Positions 15,651 to 23,147 of a stretch of 32,813 bases of DNA are shown piece by piece. A model generated the notes under the pieces. It was not told where the DNA came from. It did no database searches and saw only the letters and a program-made list of their open reading frames with translations. Each line of letters begins with the position of its first letter. The first letter of the stretch is position 1. The position numbers and the translations under genes were made by a program. This DNA is from Bacteroidales bacterium. Its GTDB lineage: Bacteria > Bacteroidota > Bacteroidia > Bacteroidales > F082. The stretch covers positions 1-32,813 of the forward strand of contig JAUYGX010000044.1 in NCBI GenBank assembly GCA_030690365.1. Reading direction: 5' to 3'.

Positions 15651-16646
15651 ATGAAATCAAATCATTTATATCGCTTCATGTTGGCAACCTGGCTACTGAT
15701 GCTGGGTGCTGTAATCGGCATCCTGTTTTCCTGTCAAGGAAATCAAGGGAAAACCGGTGATCATCCGCAAGGCAATTTTTCTATCTCAGGTGCTTTTGCA
15801 CTGTATCCCCTTACCGTAAAGTGGGTAGAGGAGTTCCGTAAAGATTATCCTGATGTTCAGGTGGATGTAAGCGCTGGTGGTGCCGGCAAAGGCATGGCCG
15901 ATGTGCTGGCCGACATGGTGGATCTGGGCATGTTTTCGAGGGAAGTAACTCCGGTGGAAAGCGAGAAAGGTGCCTGGTATATTGCGGTTGCAAAGGATGC
16001 GGTGGTACCCACCATCAACGATGTAAATCCTTTTAAGGAATTTTTGCTAACCAATGGCATGTCACAACAACAGTTAACCATGTTGTTTAGCCAGGATAAA
16101 AAGTGGCTTTGGAAGGATATCAATGCCGGAATTCACGACGAATCTCCCATTCATATCTATACCCGTTCCGATGCTTGTGGAGCTGCCCAGGTGTGGGCTT
16201 CATTTCTGGGAACCAACCAGGAATCGCTCAGGGGAATTGGCGTTTTCGGCGATCCCGGGATGACAGACGCAGTAAAAAAAGATGTCATGGGAATTGGATA
16301 CAACAATGTGGCCTACGCCTTTGATGTAAACACCCGACAAAAATACGAAGGCATAGATATCCTTCCTGTGGATTTCGATGGCAACGGGATGATCGATCAC
16401 AATGAAAATGTGTATCAATCGCTGGACTCTTTGATGGCCGCTATCAGCATGGGTCGCTATCCGTCTCCGCCGGTACGCGATCTGTATTTTATTTCAAAGG
16501 GAAAACCCGACAATGAACTTGTAAATCTTTTTTTAAACTGGGTACTTACCAAAGGGCAGCAATATGTGTCACAAGCCGGTTACGTTGGTTTGTCGAACGA
16601 TCAGATACCGAAACAACTACTGAAGTTAACGGATGAGGCAAATTAA
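15651..16646 (+). CDS. pstS: PstS-like oxyanion-binding lipoprotein of an ABC transporter
   Basis: This 331-residue lipoprotein has a signal peptide ending in GILFSC, with lipid-bearing Cys28, and a two-lobed binding-protein fold of the PstS family (SISGAFALYPLTVKWVEEF near the start). It should capture phosphate or a similar oxyanion in the periplasm and pass it to the permease. Arg172 and Asp91 match ligand residues of E. coli PstS, but the usual GGSGTG reads GGAGKG (76-81) and the usual SGT reads Cys176-Gly177-Ala178, so several hydroxyl ligands are missing. Residues 241-252 (DFDGNGMIDHNE) have the spacing of an EF-hand calcium loop. It is the first gene of a pstSCAB order and overlaps pstC by 14 bases. 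The family is clear; the ligand is less certain than the gene symbol suggests. Confidence 0.88.
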   Translation: MKSNHLYRFMLATWLLMLGAVIGILFSCQGNQGKTGDHPQGNFSISGAFALYPLTVKWVEEFRKDYPDVQVDVSAGGAGKGMADVLADMVDLGMFSREVTPVESEKGAWYIAVAKDAVVPTINDVNPFKEFLLTNGMSQQQLTMLFSQDKKWLWKDINAGIHDESPIHIYTRSDACGAAQVWASFLGTNQESLRGIGVFGDPGMTDAVKKDVMGIGYNNVAYAFDVNTRQKYEGIDILPVDFDGNGMIDHNENVYQSLDSLMAAISMGRYPSPPVRDLYFISKGKPDNELVNLFLNWVLTKGQQYVSQAGYVGLSNDQIPKQLLKLTDEAN

Positions 16647-17538
16647 ACTTACGCGTTACCGCAAATGGCGTAACCGATTTCACCAGGGGTGGATGGTGAT
16701 TGCCCTGTTGGGGATGTTGCTTATTCCGCTGGTATTGGTGGCGGGTTTGATATTGAAGTCGATGCTTCTACTAAACACCCAAAGTGTGTTAGGGCTGTTG
16801 ACTTCCACCGATTGGAGTCCTCTCTCGGGTCATTTTGGATTTCTGCCATTTATTGTGAGTTCGCTGTGGATCACAATCTTATCGTTACTTATTTCTGCAC
16901 CGGTTTGTCTGCTTACAGCCATTCACCTGACTCAGTATGCCAAACGCTGGGTGCTGCGGGTGATGCATCCGGTAATCGACATTCTGGCGGGTATCCCCTC
17001 TGTTATTTTTGGTGTTTGGGGTATTTTGGTCATCGTGCCATTTATCTCCCATCAGCTGGGCCCTTTATTTGGGAAGAGTGTTTCAGGCTACTCCATTCTG
17101 GCAGGTGCCATCGTACTTTCCATTATGATTATTCCCTTCATGCTCAACATGCTCATCGATATTTTCAGGGCTGTTCCGGAGGAACTCAAGGAAGCATCGC
17201 TGTCGTTGGGAGCCTCCAAATGGCAAACCATTAAACGGGTAGTGGTTAAAAAAGCTCTACCGGGAATAGTTTCTTCCTTCGGATTGGGCATGTCGCGTGC
17301 TTTTGGCGAAACCATTGCTGTGCTGATGGTAGTTGGTAATGTAACCAGGATTCCAACCGGCGTTTTCCAACCCGGATATCCGCTCCCGGCGCTGATTGCC
17401 AACAACTACGGCGAAATGCTCAGTATTCCTCTCTACGATTCGGCCCTGATGCTGGCAGCGCTCATTTTATTTATGGTGGTGCTGATGTTTAATATCTTTT
17501 CGAGGTGGCTAATTGTTAAAACAGAAACACAATCATGA
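16633..17538 (+). CDS. pstC: Phosphate-type ABC transporter permease PstC
   Basis: This 301-residue inner-membrane permease has about six hydrophobic helices. The EAA loop that docks to the ATPase is visible (EELKEASLSLGASKWQTIKRVV, about 180-201), followed by a GLGMSRAFGETIAVLMVVGN segment shared by PstC/PstA proteins. The ATG lies inside the end of pstS (14-base overlap) and the stop overlaps the next ATG, so translation is coupled. It forms the channel with PstA. Length is normal for the family. No change in key residues is seen. Confidence 0.93.
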   Translation: MRQIKLTRYRKWRNRFHQGWMVIALLGMLLIPLVLVAGLILKSMLLLNTQSVLGLLTSTDWSPLSGHFGFLPFIVSSLWITILSLLISAPVCLLTAIHLTQYAKRWVLRVMHPVIDILAGIPSVIFGVWGILVIVPFISHQLGPLFGKSVSGYSILAGAIVLSIMIIPFMLNMLIDIFRAVPEELKEASLSLGASKWQTIKRVVVKKALPGIVSSFGLGMSRAFGETIAVLMVVGNVTRIPTGVFQPGYPLPALIANNYGEMLSIPLYDSALMLAALILFMVVLMFNIFSRWLIVKTETQS

Positions 17539-18371
17539 TGAATACTAAAAACGAAGAAAGGCTTTTTAGGGTGTTGATGTTTTTCTCCACCGTGTTTATC
17601 GTTGGGGTGCTGCTGCTGATTGTAGGCAGCGTGCTTTACAAAGGCGTGCCATCGCTTAGTTTTGCCATGCTCACCAGCATTCCAAAAGGTGGTTTTTATT
17701 TTGGTGAAGACGGAGGCATCCTCAATGCGATTATTGGATCGCTGTATTTGTCGTTTGGAGCCACATTTCTGGCGTTTATCATTGGCTGGCCCATCGCACT
17801 TTACATGAATGTTTATCTGGTTAAGTACCATACACTTGTCAACGCCATTCGGTTTGTATTTGATGTGCTTTGGGGTGTTCCTTCCATTGTTTATGGTGCT
17901 TTCGGATTTATCCTGATGGTTTTTCTGGGAGTAAGGGCTTCCTTGCTGGCCGGAATTATCACGGTGAGTTTGTTCATCGTTCCTATTATGGTAAGGGCCA
18001 TTGACGAATCACTTAAGTCGATTCCACACGGACTGCTCGAATCTTCCTTGTCTTTAGGCTCAACACGGTCTGAAATATCCTACAGGATCTTCTCCCGGGA
18101 GGCATTTCAGGGAATTATTACCGCCATCCTGTTGAGTTTCGGCCGTGCCATTGGCGATGCCGCTTCGGTGCTTTTTACCACAGGGTATACCGACCGTATT
18201 CCAACATCGCTACTCGAACCTTCGGCTACCTTGCCGCTTTCCATCTTTTTTCAGCTGAGTTCGCCCATTGCAGCCGTTCAGGACAGGGCTTATGCCTCGG
18301 CAACCGTGCTAATTGTGATGGTACTCGTCATTAGTTTGCTTTCGCGATTGATTGGCAACCGCCGTTTCTGA
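17535..18371 (+). CDS. pstA: Phosphate-type ABC transporter permease PstA
   Basis: This 278-residue permease has about six membrane helices and an EAA-type loop (HGLLESSLSLGSTRSEISYRIF). The conserved LLSFGRAIGDAASVLFTTGYT segment after it is the PstA counterpart of the PstC motif. The start ATGATG overlaps the pstC stop by 4 bases. A start at the second ATG (17538) cannot be excluded. It pairs with PstC in the membrane. Its end is 16 bases before pstB. Confidence 0.93.
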   Translation: MMNTKNEERLFRVLMFFSTVFIVGVLLLIVGSVLYKGVPSLSFAMLTSIPKGGFYFGEDGGILNAIIGSLYLSFGATFLAFIIGWPIALYMNVYLVKYHTLVNAIRFVFDVLWGVPSIVYGAFGFILMVFLGVRASLLAGIITVSLFIVPIMVRAIDESLKSIPHGLLESSLSLGSTRSEISYRIFSREAFQGIITAILLSFGRAIGDAASVLFTTGYTDRIPTSLLEPSATLPLSIFFQLSSPIAAVQDRAYASATVLIVMVLVISLLSRLIGNRRF

Positions 18372-18387
18372 TTAAAACATTTAACAA

Positions 18388-19143
18388 ATGAATCCAAAAA
18401 TCCACATACAAAATCTGAGTCTTTCCATCGATCGGCAGCCCATCCTGAAAAATGTAAACCTGACCATTCCAAAGAATAAAATTACCGTCATTCTGGGATC
18501 TTCGGGTTGTGGAAAAACTACTTTGCTTAAAAGTTTAAACCGTTTGACCGATTTAATTCCCGGAGTGCAACGGTCAGGCGAAATTATACTTGATGGGGTA
18601 AATATCCTTAACGGAGGTCAGGATTTGGTTGATATCCGACAAAAAATGGGGCTGCTGGCCCAACGACCTTATCCTTTGCCCATGAGCATTTACAACAACA
18701 TCACCTTTGGATTGCGCATCAGTGGCCGACACAACAGGCAGTTTTTGGATAAACGGGTGGAGCATTATTTAAAAATGGTCAACTTGTGGGAAGAGGTGAA
18801 GGACCGGTTGAAAGACCCTGCTTCGGCTTTGTCCATCGGTCAGCAACAAAGACTATGTCTGGCGCGGGGCCTTGCCGTGGATCCTGAAATTATTCTGGCC
18901 GATGAACCTACCTCGGCATTAGATCCTATTTCGAGCAGGATGATTGAGGAGAAATTTCTGGAACTAAAAAATCAGTATACCATCGTGTTGGTTACTCATA
19001 TTTTAAGGCAGGCCAGGCGGATGGCCGATTATGTGGTACTGATGTATTTGGGTGAAGTTATTGAGCAAGGCACGCCCGATGAGTTGTTTAACAATCCGCA
19101 ACATCCGGTCACCAAATCCTATTTGAGCGGACAATTCTATTAA
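18388..19143 (+). CDS. pstB: Phosphate-type ABC transporter ATPase PstB
   Basis: This 251-residue ATPase powers the transporter from the cytoplasmic side. It has Walker A (GSSGCGKTT), the Q-loop region (MGLLAQRPYPLPMSIYNNI), the signature LSIGQQQRLCLARGL, Walker B (IILADEPTSALDP) and the switch His in VTHIL. The signature reads LSIGQ where most PstB proteins have LSGGQ; the essential Ser and second Gly remain. The end (MYLGEVIEQGTPDELFNNPQ) is characteristic of PstB. No phoU follows, unlike many pst operons. The porin gene downstream on the same strand may be cotranscribed. Confidence 0.94.
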   Translation: MNPKIHIQNLSLSIDRQPILKNVNLTIPKNKITVILGSSGCGKTTLLKSLNRLTDLIPGVQRSGEIILDGVNILNGGQDLVDIRQKMGLLAQRPYPLPMSIYNNITFGLRISGRHNRQFLDKRVEHYLKMVNLWEEVKDRLKDPASALSIGQQQRLCLARGLAVDPEIILADEPTSALDPISSRMIEEKFLELKNQYTIVLVTHILRQARRMADYVVLMYLGEVIEQGTPDELFNNPQHPVTKSYLSGQFY

Positions 19144-19256
19144 TAGGAATACATGTGAAATCAATGAATACCAATAGTTTACAGTTTAATTTAAAACTGA
19201 GTGGGCCTTCTCTTTTCCATGAAAATGCTGATGATGAAAAATTTAAACTTTATGAA

Positions 19257-20558
19257 ATGAAAAATTCTATCTATTACAATTTGTTGTTATTGTTGTTGGT
19301 TGTCGGATTTTTTCCGATTCAATCCAGGGCCCAGTTTGTCATTGATGCCTCCATTCGTCCCAGGGCTGAAGTTCGTTATGGTTACAAGGAATTGGCCAGG
19401 AGCGACAAAGAACCTGTGTTGACGATTTCTCAACGGACACGGTTGGGAGTCCTCTATCAATCTGAAAAAATAAAGGCAAAAATTACGTTTCAGGACATCC
19501 GGGTTTGGGGCGACGAAACCCAGTATTCGTCCACTGGTGTGCATGGCGATGTGGCGAGTATCGATCTGACGGAAGCCTGGTTGTCGTTCAATTTAACAAA
19601 GTCGTTTTCTTTAACTGCCGGTAGACAGGCGCTTTCGTTTGACGATGAACGCTTGCTGGCAAAGCGCAACTGGAATCAGAACGCTTTGTTTTATGATGCT
19701 GTCACCATGAACTTTCAATCGGGTAAAACCACTGTCGATGCGGGGTTCTCCTACAACAACGCTGTCGATAAGAATTTCATGGAAATTTATGATCCCATTA
19801 AAATGAAAACGCTTTGTTTTTTGCATTTATCACAGAAGTTTAATCCAAAATTCAATGCCACGGTAATCACCATGTTTTCAGGATTTACCAGTTCAGATAC
19901 TGCCCTGGCTGTTTATTTGAAAGGTACCTCGGGTGTAAATCTGAATTTCAATTCCAACCCATGGAAGGTGTTTTCCAGCTTTTATTTTCAATATGCAAAA
20001 GACACTTATGGTGGAAATATCACGAAAGTGGCTGCTTATAATGTCAATGTTCAGGTGGAATACAAATTAAAGTATATTTTATTTCAGATGGGTGGCTCCC
20101 TGCTTTCGGGAGATAAAAATGGAGATAGCCAGCATGGTGAAACGCACCTGTTCGATCTGTTTTATGGCGCACGTCACAAATATTATGGTTTTCTCGATTA
20201 TTTCAGCAACCTGCGAAAAGACACAAAATCAGGTGGTCTCAACGATATTTACGCCACCGTCGGAGTTCCTGTTACACAAAAGGCACATGTTTTTGCAACA
20301 GCTCATGCTTTTTATTTGAACAGGGTTCCAACCTCACTAAGTAAACCAAATACAAATTCTGACAAATCCTATTTAGGCACGGAATTGGATTTTTGGTTAA
20401 ATGCAGATGTCATGAAAGGGATCAACATTCAAACCGGATATTCGTTCATGTTGCCTGGTAATCAGTTGAAACGCATACAGGGTGTTTCGGGTAACAACCC
20501 ATTTTCTTCCTGGGCCTGGGTGATGGTCACGTTTTCGGTGAAAAGCAAGGAGTTATAA
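19257..20558 (+). CDS. Outer-membrane porin-like beta-barrel protein
   Basis: This is a protein of about 433 residues with a signal peptide (MKNSIYYNLLLLLLVVG, cut near SRA-Q), followed by many alternating beta-strands ending in aromatic residues and a barrel-like C-terminus (WAWVMVTFSVKSKEL). The early part (IRPRAEVRYGYKELA, ISQRTRLGVLYQSEKIKAKITFQDIRVWGDE, LTAGRQALSFDDERLL) is like the alginate-export/OprD-type porins of this phylum. The reading frame extends up to a GTG at 19155, but the ATG at 19257 puts the signal peptide at the N-terminus and was preferred. It lies 113 bases after pstB on the same strand, so it may be the outer-membrane entry for the transporter's substrate; that is inference. 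Its end is 3 bases from the convergent thioredoxin-like gene. Confidence 0.85.
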   Translation: MKNSIYYNLLLLLLVVGFFPIQSRAQFVIDASIRPRAEVRYGYKELARSDKEPVLTISQRTRLGVLYQSEKIKAKITFQDIRVWGDETQYSSTGVHGDVASIDLTEAWLSFNLTKSFSLTAGRQALSFDDERLLAKRNWNQNALFYDAVTMNFQSGKTTVDAGFSYNNAVDKNFMEIYDPIKMKTLCFLHLSQKFNPKFNATVITMFSGFTSSDTALAVYLKGTSGVNLNFNSNPWKVFSSFYFQYAKDTYGGNITKVAAYNVNVQVEYKLKYILFQMGGSLLSGDKNGDSQHGETHLFDLFYGARHKYYGFLDYFSNLRKDTKSGGLNDIYATVGVPVTQKAHVFATAHAFYLNRVPTSLSKPNTNSDKSYLGTELDFWLNADVMKGINIQTGYSFMLPGNQLKRIQGVSGNNPFSSWAWVMVTFSVKSKEL

Positions 20559-20561
20559 TGG

Positions 20562-21938
20562 TTATTTGGTCAGTCGTTTTTGCAATTCATTCTTCAGAAG
20601 TTCTTTATTGAGCGGTTTGGATAGAATTATTTTATCCTTGTCGAGAACAAAAACGGTTGGGGTGGCTGCAATACCATATTCGTCGATCATAGGTCCGTCC
20701 CATCCTTTTAGTTCGGCAATATTGATCCAATTGTAGCCATTGTCATGGATGGATTTTAGTAGTTTTTCATTAGAGTCGTCCACCGAAACAGCTATCACTT
20801 CAAGCTGGTTGCGGGTAGTTTGGTCGTAAAATGATTTGATAACAGGCAGAAGCTCGTCACAATGCGGACACCAGCTGGCCCAAAAAACCAGGACAGTGGT
20901 TTTTGATTTGATTTTATCAAGATTGACGCTATCGCCATTCAAATCAACCACTGTAAAATCAGGTGCTTTTTGGCCAAGTGCCAGTTTGCGAATAAATTCC
21001 ATTTTGTTGGCCAGTTTAGCTTTGCGCTCGGTGTTTTCGCAAAACTGCTCCAGCTGGTTGCTGTTGGCGATGTGTTCCAGCCCGCGTTCAAATCCGATGC
21101 CTTCAAATCCTTTTACCATAAAATCCACCAGGAATTCATACACCTGCTGATTGACGGCTGCTTTATTTAAGACCGTGTCCACAGCGATCAACAAATTGTT
21201 TTCGAGTGATTCCTGGTTGCCGGCATTAAACTGGAAAAGCGACATATACTGTACCACTTTGGAAGTCAGGATACTGCTGTGGATGAGTAAGGTATCGTTG
21301 AAATCCACACCATCAAAATAATGAACTTTCATGTACTTGTTTTCATCTTCGGGTGTAAGGCCAAGTGGGGCAATAACAGGTGCGTCGGTTTTAATGAAAA
21401 TGGAAGCCAGCGTATGGGGATTTTCAGAAGTAAGTGTTTCAATTCTGTCGTTGAGTTGCTGTTTTAGCAAATCATATTGCGTAAGTACCTTGCTGTAAAA
21501 TGGATCTGTTTTTGGATATTCATTAATCACGGGTCGCAACAAATCCATTTTGTACAGATTGCTTCCTTTGATAAACAGGTAATCATAATACAACAGATTT
21601 TCAACAGAACTGATAATCTGTACCTGATCGTCACCATTAAAGCCTGTGGTCGAAAACCGAATATCTTCATGATTATAAATCAATTCAACCGCTCTTCCCG
21701 GTCCCTGAATGGCCATGTACATTCCGACAGGGGCGTTCTCCTTTAATATAAACGAAAAGGCACCGGCCTGGTCGGTACGCGTGGTGTCGACCAGTTTGCG
21801 GTTTTCACCTGATACGCTCATCAGATAGATTTTTTCGTTCGACAATCCGGCGAACGAGCCACTAATTTGGTGGGTTTCTTGTGCGGAAAGGTTCGATAGT
21901 ATAAGAAGAATGCAACTGGTTATTAATGCCCTGATCAT
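20562..21938 (-). CDS. Secreted DUF4369 / TlpA-like thioredoxin-fold protein
   Basis: This 458-residue protein has a signal peptide (MIRALITSCILLILSNLSA-Q). The N-terminal domain (about 22-115, ISGSFAGLSNEKIYLMSV) is of the DUF4369 type common in this phylum. A helical middle is followed by a TlpA/ResA-like thioredoxin domain (about 322-458). The redox site is WCPHC with Cys357 and Cys360, and the cis-proline loop is AATPTVF. Such proteins sit in the periplasm and reduce or exchange disulfides, for example in cytochrome maturation. It is a single-gene unit with its own -7 box about 17 bases upstream. It is convergent with the porin gene with only 3 bases between the stops. Its specific substrate is unknown. 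Confidence 0.92.
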   Translation of the reverse strand: MIRALITSCILLILSNLSAQETHQISGSFAGLSNEKIYLMSVSGENRKLVDTTRTDQAGAFSFILKENAPVGMYMAIQGPGRAVELIYNHEDIRFSTTGFNGDDQVQIISSVENLLYYDYLFIKGSNLYKMDLLRPVINEYPKTDPFYSKVLTQYDLLKQQLNDRIETLTSENPHTLASIFIKTDAPVIAPLGLTPEDENKYMKVHYFDGVDFNDTLLIHSSILTSKVVQYMSLFQFNAGNQESLENNLLIAVDTVLNKAAVNQQVYEFLVDFMVKGFEGIGFERGLEHIANSNQLEQFCENTERKAKLANKMEFIRKLALGQKAPDFTVVDLNGDSVNLDKIKSKTTVLVFWASWCPHCDELLPVIKSFYDQTTRNQLEVIAVSVDDSNEKLLKSIHDNGYNWINIAELKGWDGPMIDEYGIAATPTVFVLDKDKIILSKPLNKELLKNELQKRLTK

Positions 21939-21954
21939 ATTTTATTTTTAACTT

Positions 21955-21962
21955 CAAAAGTA
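21955..21962 (-). promoter_or_regulatory. -7 box of the thioredoxin-like gene
   Basis: The minus strand reads TACTTTTG, a perfect TAnnTTTG box, ending 17 bases before the start codon. No TTG is found at the usual upstream distance. The predicted leader is about 10 bases. Confidence 0.45.
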
Positions 21963-22067
21963 GTGTTTGAATCTATATCCCGAGCAGTTGCTATGATTTT
22001 TTAACATCCCTGACATTTGCAATATGAATCGGAATTTCATCATATCGTTGTTATTTCTTAACCTGAA

Positions 22068-22209
22068 CAGGCCAGAAAAGTTTCACGCAAAGTGCGCAAA
22101 GCTAGATGTACGCAAAGATCACAAAGAGGTTTTGTGAAACAATACTTTCATCTCTTTGCGTTCATTGCGAAACGTTGCTCCCTGAACTTTGTGTGAAATA
22201 TCTTGCCTG
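22068..22209. repeat. Imperfect 142-base inverted-repeat element
   Basis: The ends are CAGGC (22068-22072) and GCCTG (22205-22209). Inside them TTTCACGCAAAG at 22081-22092 faces CTTTGTGTGAAA at 22187-22198. Several further CGCAAAG/CTTTGCG units lie in the middle. The whole can fold back on itself. It fills most of the 332-base space between the divergent genes and looks like a dispersed intergenic repeat of the CGCAAAG-rich kind; no gene is seen in it. Confidence 0.6.
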
Positions 22210-22270
22210 AAAAAGCAATAACACGTGGTATAATACTATAATATTGGCTAATTTTAACGAAAAAATACCT

Positions 22271-23050
22271 ATGGTTTTTATTAAGAAACTACTATCCGAT
22301 AATGTTGGCATCATTACAATGGACAATGATGATAAACGCAATTCATTGAGCATGGATATGCTTCATGAATTTTGTCGTACACTGGAAGAACTGGCAGAGC
22401 AAAAGGCACGTGTGGTAATCATCAGGAGCAATCCGGGAGTCCAAGTTTGGTCGGCAGGACTCGATATCAACGAACTGCCTGAACCGGGTAAAGATCCCTT
22501 GCCTTACAACCATCCGCTTGAATTGTTGATGCGCAAAATAGAAGATTTCCCGGCTCCTGTAATTGCCATGATCGAAGGTTCGGTGTGGGGTGGAGGTTGC
22601 GATTTGGCCTTTACCTGTGATATGCTGATTGGCTCACCCAACTGCTCGTTTGCCATTACACCCGCTAAAATTGGCGTTCCATACAATGCTACCGGTCTGG
22701 TTCATTTTCTGAACTTCGTGGAAATGAATATTGCCAAGGAGATGTTCTTTACAGCCAAGCCGATCGATTCTGCCAGAGCCCATAACCTGGGAATCATAAA
22801 TCATTTGGTGCCTTTGGAAGAAATGGAAGACTTTACCATGAAGATGGCGACTGATATTTCATACAACTCACCTTTGGCCATTTCGGTTATTAAAGAACAG
22901 TTGAACCTGCTGGGCAAAGCACGTCCAATGAATCCGTTTGTTTTTGAGCAAATCGCCGAGCTGCGTCGAAAAGCCTACAACAGCCACGATTTTATGGAAG
23001 GGAAAAATTCATTTCTTGAAAAAAGGCATCCCGTTTTTAAAGGCGAATAA
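22271..23050 (+). CDS. scpB: Methylmalonyl-CoA decarboxylase-like crotonase-family enzyme
   Basis: This 259-residue crotonase-fold protein is close to E. coli ScpB (YgfG), which converts methylmalonyl-CoA to propionyl-CoA and CO2. Shared stretches are WSAGLDINELPEPGKDPL, IEGSVWGGG (oxyanion hole), TPAKIGVPYN with Tyr138 at the expected active site, MEDFTMKMA, PLAISVIKEQL and FLEKRHPVF. Where the E. coli protein has SAGHD, this one has SAGLD (Leu64), so one proposed active-site residue differs. The ATG at 22271 was chosen over a TTG at 22244 because it aligns with the family start. The gene stands alone, away from other propionate genes. Another acyl-CoA substrate is possible, but the match over the whole length favours the decarboxylase. 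Confidence 0.8.
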   Translation: MVFIKKLLSDNVGIITMDNDDKRNSLSMDMLHEFCRTLEELAEQKARVVIIRSNPGVQVWSAGLDINELPEPGKDPLPYNHPLELLMRKIEDFPAPVIAMIEGSVWGGGCDLAFTCDMLIGSPNCSFAITPAKIGVPYNATGLVHFLNFVEMNIAKEMFFTAKPIDSARAHNLGIINHLVPLEEMEDFTMKMATDISYNSPLAISVIKEQLNLLGKARPMNPFVFEQIAELRRKAYNSHDFMEGKNSFLEKRHPVFKGE

Positions 23051-23104
23051 TCTGTGCTGGTGTTTTTTTTGTCGTTAATAATGGATTTATAGAAATGAAA
23101 TGGT

Positions 23105-23112
23105 TAGTTTTG
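23105..23112 (+). promoter_or_regulatory. -7 box of the large T9SS-sorted protein
   Basis: TAGTTTTG is a perfect TAnnTTTG box. No good TTG lies at the usual distance upstream. It places the transcript start near 23119, after the in-frame ATG at 23100, and so supports the ATG at 23148 as the start of the next gene. Confidence 0.4.
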
Positions 23113-23147
23113 TATTGGTAAAAACGATTCGAAAGAAAAATTATTGT

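Noticed and set aside
19155-19256. N-terminal extension of the porin gene from GTG 19155
   Set aside because: It would place 34 polar residues before a normal signal peptide; ATG 19257 gives the expected N-terminus.
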